NCBI GenBank assembly: GCA_029204225.1
Contig: CM055095.1
Span: 59,542,865-59,606,864, forward strand
From: Diphasiastrum complanatum
Taxonomy: Eukaryota; Streptophyta; Lycopodiopsida; Lycopodiales; Lycopodiaceae
Reading direction: 5' to 3'
Length of the DNA: 64,000 nucleotides
Under the pieces are notes generated by a model. The model worked only from the letters and a program-made list of their open reading frames with translations, was not told where the DNA came from and ran no database searches. Of the stretch, positions 40,045-48,879 are shown piece after piece (positions within the stretch are counted from its first letter, which is position 1; each line of letters opens with the position of its first letter). The translations under genes were made by a program, and so were the position numbers.

Positions 40045-40056
40045 GCTCTGATACCA
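40045..40056 (-). other. Copia primer-binding site
   Basis: GCTCTGATACCA is the exact complement of TGGTATCAGAGC and directly abuts the LTR end at 40,057. Confidence 0.92.
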
Positions 40057-40814
40057 TGTCAAAAGTCGAGAGTATAACTAGCAACAAAAGCTTGAGCAAG
40101 AGTGGGCGGTGTAGGATCAAAAGCACCACAACTAGCAGCAAAAATATTCAAGATGAATGATTTATGTAAACTCAAATGAACAATACAATAGTGAGACAAA
40201 AAGTGCACTCTGATTTATATCAACAATGAGTACAATTGCTTGAAGGAATAACTTCAGTGTGTTTGTTGAGTGTAGTAACACTGGCAACAAGAACTCTTCT
40301 AGTGAGAAAATTGATTAGTCATCAACTCAACTATTGATCAGTCTGTCATAGCTGATTAAAAATATCTGTCAAAAATATCTATTTTAACAAATATCTACTT
40401 ACTAAATATCTGTTTGTTAAATATCTATTTAGCATTAAATCTATGTGCTATTTATTACAATCGTCTTGTAACAATAAATGTATGTACAATAGTTGGTGAA
40501 CTGCCATAAAGTCTTCTGACAGTTTGTTTGGATCGATTTTTTCCTGATGGAAAAAAGTTGGTTAGTTGATGGTTGGTGAAAAGTCGACAAAGTCAGATTT
40601 GATGGAGTTAGAAAAACGTCGATGTCGAGCAAGTCGAGTACGTCGATTTCGAGTTTGAACATATGTATATATCTACATGAGACAAGTCGAAGTCGATGAG
40701 GCCAATGACTTTGATATCTTCGATGACTTTGAAAGTCGATGAAGTCAAATTTCATAAGATTTTTTAGGATGCTCATTATTGAATAGATTTGATTCTGATC
40801 ATCGAAATCCAACA
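40057..40814 (-). repeat. Copia LTR flanked by both polypurine tract and primer site
   Basis: The 758-bp LTR begins TGTCAAAAG and ends TCCAACA on the plus strand (TG...CA on both strands). On one side is the primer site (40,045-40,056). On the other, at 40,815-40,826, is CTCTCCCTTAAT, whose complement ATTAAGGGAGAG is a polypurine tract, followed by the 3' end of pol. A single LTR normally has only one of these. Repeated GTCGATGA/AGTCGA words are seen within it. Confidence 0.85.
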
Positions 40815-40928
40815 CTCTCCCTTAATGTGGATCCTAAATTTTTTTGATCTTTACATTTAACATGTCGTTAAATTTGAGATGTTGCTCCTTTGATAGAGCC
40901 TTTGTGAAGTGATCTACTGCCATAATAT

Positions 40929-41600
40929 CTATCCGGCAGAAAAAAAAAATGACACTTTCTTGCTTTGCACTTTTTCTCTAAGGTAGTGATACCTGATTTC
41001 GATATGTTTGCGTCGAGAATGAAATCTTGGATTTAGAGATAGTGCTATTGTGCTTTGATTGTCACAATAAATAGTCGTTGGATGTGATTGAGCAAGGTTG
41101 ATATCTACAAGCATGTGCCTTAGCCAAATTGTCTCATTGGTAGCATTCGTGATAGCTATGTATTCTGATTCGGTTGATAATAATACTACTGAGGTCTACT
41201 TCCGGCTGTTCCAAGAGATTGGGCCCTGATTGTATAAAAATACAAATCCAGAAGTTGATCTCCTGGTATCGATATCTCCTACCCAATCTGCATCTATGTA
41301 TCCTTCAAGAATATTGGCAGGTTGGCTGCCTCCATAACAAATGCTGAGATTTTTGGTTGCTTGGACGTACTTTATGACCTTCATGAGTGCTTTCCAATGG
41401 GTTAGACCTAGATTCGATAGGAACTGGCTAAGTGAACTGATCGAGTATGTAAGGTTTGGTTGCGTACAGAGCATTGCATACATCAGTGAGCTGATGATGG
41501 AGTGAACTGGATATTGCTTCATTTTCTCTTTTTTGTCTCTGTTTGAGGAGATTGTTCCTTTGAAAGTTTTAGACTAGCAAGGTCAAGTGGAAAGTGACTC
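40929..41600 (-). mobile_element. Copia RT end and RNase H (minus), decayed
   Basis: On the minus strand: LSKEQSPQTETKKRENE-like text near 41,560, then YPVHSIISSLMYAMLCTQPN, THWKALMKVIKYVQATKNL and GYIDADWVGDIDTRRSTSGF at 41,522-41,196. After a frame break come LVDINLAQSHPTTIYCDNQS and SRRKHIEIRYHYLREKVQS at 41,114-40,929. These are the RNase H blocks of a plant Copia element and they lead directly to the polypurine tract and LTR. The rest of pol is absent beyond 41,600. Confidence 0.87.
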
Positions 41601-42198
41601 GATTAGCCTTTAAGAATTTTGTGCATTTTGAAAGTGTAAATCTCTTTACTCTAGTATATTATGGAATCTCATTGGATCTGATAGACATATATCATATAGT
41701 AAATTGGATTTGTTTATCGAGAGTTTGCTTATTTTAGTGGATTGTATTCTACTACAAATTTTAGTTTTTAAGTGCATGTGTACTAGGTTCAATCTGAATC
41801 TGCATGTGTGTTAAATGTAGTACACACTGATATTGGACATCTGCAATATACATTAGGGCCCTTTTTGGACACAAAAAGGGCCTCTTCCTTGCCTAAACAA
41901 GTTTTCTAATCATAGTTAATTTAGTGCTAATCAATTCTACGTGGCACCTTTACCTTGGGTTACCATACAAGGTGAGCAAGAGTTAAGGCCTAAATGTAGC
42001 CCTCATTTTAATAGACTATAATAGGCAACTAATAGGTAAGTTACAAATTACAACTAAAGTAGGGTTAGTATAGGACGACCTTTCATTGTCCTAAATACAA
42101 TAGGACCCTAGGGATGGAAACTCGTATATGCCTAATAAAGCTTATATCATGGTTAGTTCACATTGAACTTTGACACCATTTGATTAAGGTATATTGTA
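41601..42198. other. Non-coding DNA with a perfect hairpin
   Basis: AT-rich. A perfect inverted repeat with 11-bp arms (GGCCCTTTTTG, 41,857-41,867, and CAAAAAGGGCC, 41,872-41,882) has a 4-nt loop. No coding sequence is recognised. Confidence 0.6.
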
Positions 42199-44850
42199 AT
42201 GTTCTACATAGATTCTTTTGGGAAATTCGACATCTTCAAGATGACAACCAAGTATCACTTACATGTGAAGTTAGAGAAGGATTATGCGACCACCAAAGCT
42301 ACATGGGGTGTTAACTTAAATCTGTATGACATGCATTGTTGGAGATTAGAAGGAAAAAAACATATTGACCTATGGGTAAGAGGTGATTTATACCCTCATT
42401 CTTGGCTATTGTCAAGCAATGGATTCTTGAAGAATCCAAGCTGAGACATTGGCAAATACAGCAAACATTCATATATTGAGTATGAATGACAATTTAAAGT
42501 CATTGCATAGAATAAATATGAAATTGGAGCAGGAGATAAATGGTTTGAAAATAGAGCTTGCCAGTTCTGTCGCAAAAATTGAAGAATTGCAATCTTCAAT
42601 CAGTATATTTCAGAGGACAATATATGGCTTACAACGAAAGCGTAGAGTCTCGATGGATCAGCAAGCAGAAAATGAAAACACTAAGAGACACAAACTAGAA
42701 GCTTTGGCACCAGGTGGTGGTGCCAGTAAAAGACGTATGAGGGACACAAAAGAGTTCTTGAAAAAGACGGTTGGAAAAGATTTTATTGCCGAAAAATATA
42801 TGAAACATTTTTTGAAGGGTAAAGATTTGATAAAGATTGTGGAAGATGAAACAAGTGATTCAATTCGCTTGAGAATTGCAAAAAAGCTAGTCGACAAGTC
42901 CAAGCCAAATCCAAATGTTAAAGAGATGGTGTACGCATGTGACTAAGGAGGTGTGAGTCGCAAGGGGTATAGAGCTTTGAAGAAGTATATGAAACACTCT
43001 GACAAAAATGGGTTAAAACGCCATCAAATAATATCTACTTATAAACTTGTTGAATCCGCCAAACGACAATGCAATTCGATTTTCTCTCTGCATTAAGAAA
43101 GTTTCCACATATTGAGGATTTTTTTACAGTAATCAATAAGAAGAAAGGACCTTCGACATGTTTTCATTATCATCAAGGCAATAATATATTCTTAGATTTG
43201 GAAAAGGTCCAAGTGATGATGATCCGACATTACGAAGTTAGAACAAATGGTAAGAACATGTATTGTGGATTTCGATTTTCAATTGTATGCTTTTCTTCAA
43301 CTAATATGTTTTCGTAATAAAATTTCTGTTTTACAGATTGCGGAGGTAAAGTTATATTTGTTATTAAGTTGGACGAAGCAAAAATCGTAAAAGGGCGTAA
43401 ACTTGAACATGTCACAATCACCTTCATGAATCGTGAATTGCAACAGTTTGGCGGAAGTTATTGTAAAGAATTTAGCATGCAATCCGAAAATCACATATGG
43501 TGGATAGCTGCATTTGAAGTTCCTAAGGAGTCTCATGACATATTGGAGTGGCTATTTGAAAAATGTAGTATATTTAAGATAATACATGCACAAAATGAAA
43601 GCAAATTGCTCAATGTTGAAGGAGAAAGCTTTGCTGTAGAATGGCACCTAGCTACTGATTTGAAGACTTTGAAATGCATGTACGGTTGTGGTCTTGGTGC
43701 AAATGCAAAGAATTTTTGTATATATTGTATGTTTGAATCTGGGTGGAACAAAAGTATTTTGAATTGCAATCAACGTCTTGCACCAAATAGGCACAATCTA
43801 GACAAAGCTTGGAGTCCTGTGTTGAACATTCCTCTCAAAAGAGTCCATTTTTGCACAATGCATGGTGAATTACGAATACTAGACAAATTATTATTTTTGC
43901 ATTGTTGTTACACATGGAACATGCAGCCCAAATCAAGAGCAGATGTTAGCATTAGAAATCTAGAGATAATTTTATCCGATATGGGATTGCACGGGGGCCA
44001 CATGAGTCCTACCAAAGACATTGAGATGAGTGGAAAAACGCAAGATGTTCCAGCAAAAGTTTCAATGGGTGGTGCGAAAGCGAGTCACCTATTATCAAAT
44101 CATACTGCATGTAAAGCAGTGTTGAATGGGAGTACTGGAAGAAAATATGTCAATGCACAACAAATATTGGCTCAGATCCTCGCATGGCAGAGACACGTGC
44201 TAAGGTTTGGCAAGCATTTGATGCCTTGTCACAAACTATCAACAAAAAGATTGTGAGAGATGAAGATTTGGATAGATTCACAAGAGAAGTCAAAACATTT
44301 ACTCAATTGATGATCGATGCATGGGGAGAAACACACATAACTCACTATATGGTATGTGTGTCTCATATTTTTTACTTTCGTATTTATGTATTTGTAAAGA
44401 TTTAAACTAATACAAATTTTCTATGAACAGCACATCTTCTATGCTCATGGACCTTGGTTTATGAAAAACTATGGATCATTAGCTATTTGGAATATGCAAG
44501 GCATGGAAAAGAGTTATTACAGGGCAAAGGCTGCATATTTCAAAAATTCACGGCATGGCGGAGGAAAGGGTCTTAGCAATGCATTGGTTGAGATATTCCA
44601 ATGGTTTTATAGAGGAGTTTTGGGCCAAGGACACTTTCAAAACACAAGAACTGAAGAGTTGTGTTCAATGATCTCCAATTCAAATTCAGTCAGAAACACA
44701 GCATGGAAGTCCTCTAATGCTAGAACAAGGCATCAAGAATGGAGGATGTCTAGAGTCCGAGTTGGAAAGAGATGGATGCCGAGGACACCAAGATCCAATG
44801 TTTTGGAAAACAGTGCTAGAGAAACTACGGAAACTAATGAGATGGAATAG
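42199..44850 (+). pseudogene. Unrecognised transposase-like gene with two introns
   Basis: An N-terminal part (42,449-42,946) contains a coiled coil (MNDNLKSLHRINMKLEQEIN onwards) and a basic stretch KRRMRDTKEFLKKTVGKDF. After an in-frame stop at 42,944 and a shift near 43,070, GT-AG introns at 43,250-43,336 and 44,352-44,430 connect the rest in phase. The core has AVEWHLATDLKTLKCMYGCG with a candidate Asp, NFCIYC (C-x2-C), VHFCTMHGELRILDKLLFLH and, after the second intron, HIFYAHGPWFMKNYGSL then IWNMQGMEKSYYRAKAAYF with a candidate Glu. This order (D ... C-x2-C ... H-x5-LRIxDxL ... Q-G-[MV]-E) resembles RNase H-fold DDE transposases of multicopy animal and plant elements, but no named superfamily could be fixed. 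A further 1-nt shift lies near 44,180. Spacing and phase of the introns show a once-functional plant gene. Confidence 0.55.
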
Positions 44851-44982
44851 AAACAATTTATGTTGAATTGTAATTCAAATATTCCTTTGTGATAAATATT
44901 ACTGCCGAATTGGATTGTTGTTATAAATAGAAATTGTTTTATTTGGTTTTATAATAATATCTATTTTTGAAAACACGTCCCT

Positions 44983-44993
44983 CTATATAAGAG
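44983..44993 (+). promoter_or_regulatory. TATA box of the acidic orphan gene
   Basis: CTATATAAGAG, followed by GTGGGGG, lies about 70 bp before the first open codons of the plus-strand gene. The same core, CTATATAAGGG followed by TG, is found before the histone-like gene. Confidence 0.65.
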
Positions 44994-45055
44994 TGGGGGT
45001 TTTCATTTTGTTGTCACTTCTTGCTTTGTTGAAATTTCTTTCCTCGTAATTTAGC

Positions 45056-46468
45056 TTGTCTTGTTCAATTAGACTACTAGTTTGCTGGTCAATAAGTGTT
45101 CTTAGTTGCATAACATTGTCATCCCCTAAAATAGAGTTGGCCAATCTTCTAGCCCCCACAGAGTTTTTAGATCAATTAGATCGTATTTATTGTATGTTTA
45201 CCGGTAGAATAGACACGCTTGCCACTCTACGGGCTAATACGGATGCATTCACGTACGTGAGTGAGTATATAGATGAATATTTGAAGCCTTATGTCATACA
45301 AATTCCTGGCTCAACTATCATGTGGACTCCATATAACTTGCTTAGTTATATATGAAAAGGAGATAGACCCTTTATCGCTCGTCTCAACAGATTTATTAGT
45401 CACTTGGGTAACGATCATTACTTGGAGCTGACCAAGGATCAGCTGAAAACTTTTGATCTTGAAAGTGTAGGAAAGAAGTTTCTATCCGGTGAGATTACTG
45501 TTATTTTTTTGCTTAATGAGTTTCCAGCGACTGTGGCCAGCAACAAATACAATCCCAGTGAGCAGGTGAACGAGATGAACGACCCGGGTGAAGAGGAAGA
45601 TTTATCTGCGGAGCACGAAGCAGTCTTGGCTGCGCAAGAGGCGACATGTGCATTCACATCAGCGGAGCCAGAAGATATAGATGAGTCTGATGATGTCGTG
45701 CTTCGAATCCATGGCCTTGCTCCAATCATCATTGATGGGCAGGAGTATGTGTTCATGCATGACTTGCAACATATTCTCGGCTTGCGAGAAGATGAGATGC
45801 TGGCAGCATTGGTAAATTTGCAGAATGGCAGTTCCACTTTCGACCACACCCAGCCCGACGACACGTATGAGAAGCTGATCAGGCATGACATGGACACCAC
45901 CGAGCAAGCGTGCTTAACCACCACCAGTTCAAATGAGGCCATTCAAGGTACTGGAAGGGAAAATTGCTGACGTGAAGTACAAAGGCAAAGGAATTGACCT
46001 TGTGCAAACCGAAGACATTGATGAAGGCACTGAGGCAAGTCTGACCCAACAATTCAAGTTGCGTGTGTTTGTTATGTTTGTTTGTCTTCATTATACTCAT
46101 TTTGCAATAATTTGAATCAAATGCAGGACGCAGTGGAGCTTGATGCATTTGCAATGCGAAGGGGTGGCGCTCAGGAGAAAGTTGAAGCAGGAACTCTAGA
46201 CAAGTCTATGGCCCACTACATTGGGAACTTGTCCAACAATTTTATTTTCTACTTCAGCAACAAGTACAGCCCAGATGGACAGACAGAGCTTCTTAAATGC
46301 AAAGCACTCTCCAAGCACATTGGTGAGCTGGACTTGTCACCGTCAATGCCAAAGGCTTACTGTGTCCTCCGAAAAGCCGTTTTGAATGATTTCTACCCTG
46401 GATTCGAGACCCGGCTCATTCTCTCGGGCTTAATTGGCCCTTATGAGGATGAAGGAGATGATGCTTAA
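45056..46468 (+). pseudogene. Acidic orphan protein, one stop and one frameshift
   Basis: One frame runs from about 45,056 to 45,970, interrupted only by TGA at 45,353-45,355. It encodes LLAPTEFLDQLDRIYCMF, DRPFIARLNRFISHLGNDHY, an acidic tract (PGEEEDLSAEHEAVLAAQEA, EPEDIDESDDVV) and YVFMHDLQHILGLREDEML. A shift near 45,950 enters VLEGKIADVKYKGKGIDLV. An intron at 46,066-46,126 (GT-AG) leads in phase to DAVELDAFAMRRGGAQEKVE and AHYIGNLSNNFIFYFSNKYS, ending DEGDDA at 46,468. The first ATG in frame is at 45,192; an upstream start seems lost. No family is recognised. The gene is convergent with the histone-like gene and has a similar TATA box, so the two may belong to the same unit. Confidence 0.5.
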
Positions 46469-46681
46469 TTAGCATTAGAAATGTTAAACCCAGTACTGTC
46501 ATCAGAGAAGCGATCAGAGAAGCTGAAGTCCTCTCTGAAGGAAATGGATCAAATGTGAATAAAGATTTTGTCATTTTTTTCTTGAGGACTCTCCTAATTC
46601 TCTGTTGTCATTATATGATGTGCTTATTCATTGAATTTAGAATTTAATTTTTTTTTTCTGATAAAGATTTTTTTTTTTTTT

Positions 46682-46776
46682 TCGTGGCATGAAAATCATG
46701 CCAAGGCGCGACCAGGGCCCGTTTGACCAGGTCAAACATCCCCTGGTCATGCCCTGGCATGATTTTCACGCCACGA
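46682..46776. repeat. 95-bp near-perfect palindrome between convergent genes
   Basis: The sequence is symmetrical about base 46,729. The outer arms 46,682-46,706 and 46,752-46,776 (25 bp each) match except for two positions. The next arms GACCAGGG (46,710-46,717) and CCCTGGTC (46,741-46,748) match exactly, as do GTTTGACC (46,721-46,728) and GGTCAAAC (46,730-46,737), with a 1-nt centre. A T-run precedes it. This could be a miniature foldback element or a strong RNA hairpin at the 3' ends of both neighbouring genes. Confidence 0.9.
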
Positions 46777-46924
46777 CATGGAAACCTATCTTAGCTACAA
46801 CATGGTTAAAGAAACTATCATTCCCATAGTACTGAAAATTTTAAATCACTCAATTCACATAGATGGTACTAAAATTTTCAAATGACTGCATTCACATAAA
46901 CAGTACTGAAATCAGATATTAAAC

Positions 46925-48259
46925 TCAATCACAACGATTTGCATTCACATAACCTGAAATTCTGTAAGATACTTGACACCAAATCTTCAGTATATTATAA
47001 ATAAAATCATGTACATGATATTTTTCATTGCGCTCTCTCCTTAGCCTTCTAGCTAGGTGGAGATCCTTCAGGAGCATTGTGACTCTCTTCCCATGCACTG
47101 CACACAAAATGAGTTCTCAAAGAGCTGCGTTAGGTACATTTCCGCAGACTCTTGTATTGCGGACACCGCATCTGCCGTAACTCTGTTCCCCAAGGAAAAT
47201 TCATCAACTATTTCTTTTACAAGCCTCACAAAAGGGGCCCTAGGGATCAAAAATTGTATGGACTTCTGATAGCTCCGTATATCCTGGATCCACTTTGCGA
47301 TCCTGCGCTTTCTACGTGGTCGAGGAGGTGGTGGCTGCATCCTGCGGAGCTTCTTTCCAGCCCATGGTGCTGCACGAGGGGCCGGCCTATCCCTGCCACG
47401 CTCTACGGTCCTACTTGGCAGCAGAACTTGAAGGCAGTGGAGGTGGTGGAGGTGGTGGTGTTGGAGGTGGTGGTGGAGGTGGTGGTGGTGGAGGTAGTGG
47501 AGGAGGTGGTGGAGGCGGTGGAGGTAGTGGGGGCAGAGGCACTGGAGGTGGAGGCGATGTTGGCGGTGTGGGTGGTGGTGATGGCTGCTGAGCTGTAGGG
47601 TTCCGTCGCTTTAATGTAGAGCCTGTCTTGCGAGGATTCTTTCTCTTTCGCTTGTGTGCTCCTCTCTCTGACCATCTATGGGTCGCATTCTGCTTCATCC
47701 TTGTTGTGTGCGACATCAGAATGCCCTCATCAGAACCACCCACCAGCAACGACATCATCGGGCCCATCACCGGTCCGTGACTTGGAGGTGACACGGTGGG
47801 TGTGGTGTCCCCCGATATGCCTAAATTTGATGTGTCCATGCCCATTGTTGGTGGAAATGGGTCGAAGAAAGAATAATTTAGAATCGGCAACTCACCCGAT
47901 GCCGCAAGCTCCTCATCTAGGAACTTCATTGTTTTCTCCCGTCGAGTTGCCGTCGAAGAAGGGCTTTTTTCTCGTGGTGGCTGCTGTTACTACTGGTCCT
48001 CCTGCTGCTGCTGCTGGTCTTCTTGCTGCTGCTGCTCAGTCTGGTCCTCCTGTGCAGCTGCTGTATGGGCCATGTCCTCCTCAGCTTCACGTTGAGTGGC
48101 CGGATCTTCCTGAGACGCTATAGGGCTGTGACTCCTACTCCCGCTTCTGCTCTCCCGTCTCTCTCTCTCATCGAGGGTGGCTAGTGCATCCCTATGGAGC
48201 AATACAGTCACTCTGGGATCTCTAGCCGTTTGTTTCGTCCGTGCCATTTCCTCCGACAT
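46925..48259 (-). pseudogene. CENH3/H3-like histone gene with very long N-terminal tail, disrupted
   Basis: Reading leftwards, ATG 48,259 gives MSEE and a second ATG at 48,247 (better context, GAAATGGC) gives ARTKQTAR, identical to residues 1-8 of histone H3, then DPRVTV, so K4 is kept and K9 is replaced by D. A Gln/Glu-rich tail is stopped by TAG-TAA at 47,985-47,990. The same frame continues through a Pro-rich stretch to 47,411. After a shift, 47,340-47,068 encodes a basic RPRRKRRIAKW segment and a histone fold: IRSYQKSIQFLIPRAPFVRL, VKEIVDEF, NRVTADAVSAIQESAEMYLT, QLFENS. A second 1-nt shift near 47,100 leads to CAVHGKRVTMLLKDLHLARR. By hand about half of the fold matches H3. FLIPRAPF and NRVTADA are nearer to plant CENH3 (LIPxxPF, NRWTAEA). 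H3 forms nucleosomes with H4, and CENH3 marks centromeres. The tail of about 300 residues far exceeds either. Disruptions suggest a pseudogene or sequence errors. Confidence 0.75.
47437..47590 (-). repeat. Proline-coding (GGT/GGA)n low-complexity tract in the histone-like gene
   Basis: On the minus strand CCA/CCT/CCG codons give a run of about 50 prolines with few breaks. Plus-strand glycine-rich and valine/glutamate-rich frames across it are shadows. Such tracts slip easily and may explain the neighbouring frameshift. Confidence 0.85.
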
Positions 48260-48369
48260 TGGTTAGCCTTTGAAAACGTATCAAAGAACACGAGAGATGA
48301 AAACAGAGAATTTAAAAACCTGACACTCTGACACTCAAGGGATGAAGTGGAGAAATGAGGACCCAAGCA

Positions 48370-48380
48370 CCCTTATATAG
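48370..48380 (-). promoter_or_regulatory. TATA box of the histone-like gene
   Basis: On the minus strand CTATATAAGGG lies about 110 bp upstream of ATG 48,259, leaving room for a leader of about 80 bp. The flanking text (…CACTATATAAGGGTGC) closely parallels the box at 44,983-44,993. Confidence 0.65.
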
Positions 48381-48879
48381 TGAAGGGTTCTATTTCTAGT
48401 AAGTGCCCCTATAAAAATTTTGGCCTCTTTTCCAAATATAGTATGTTCTTGTCTAGGCTCATGAGTAAAAATCCTAATTGCCAGTTAGCGAAAACCTTCG
48501 AAGAAAACCAGTAATAGTATTAAAATGCATATCACTAAACGATTTAAACCCTAACAAGTTTCAACCTTGGACATCCACAAATGTAGTAACAGGCATATAA
48601 AATGTGACAACGCAAAAGTAAAGTCAAAACGTAACCAAATATATTAGAATAGAGTCAAAACACAACCAACTAATTGTGTTTTCTATTTTTCATTAGATTA
48701 AATCCTTTATTCCCATTGGACTCCTAATATCCCTGTTTGTAAAAATGAAACACATTCATGATCTTTTTTGGCTCGTCTCCGTATCTGCAAAACCAGACAC
48801 AAAGTTAATAATCCTATATTTATTCAACATTACTATTTAAAATTCAAGAATCTGATGGAAATTAGGGACTCACTTTTTG
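48381..48879. other. Intergenic DNA upstream of the histone-like gene
   Basis: No open frame or repeat of note. AT-rich, and it separates the histone-like gene from the 277-codon orphan on the same strand. Confidence 0.45.

Noticed and set aside
45439-45942. Minus-strand 167-codon frame
   Set aside because: It is antisense to the acidic orphan gene, whose plus-strand frame continues much further and is supported by an in-phase intron and a TATA box.
47295-47598. Glycine-rich and Val/Glu-rich plus-strand frames
   Set aside because: They are antisense to the proline-coding tract of the histone-like gene and have no other support.
46925-48259. Canonical histone H3 gene
   Set aside because: The fold is only about half identical to H3, K9 and the rest of the tail are absent, and the tail is far longer than in any canonical H3.
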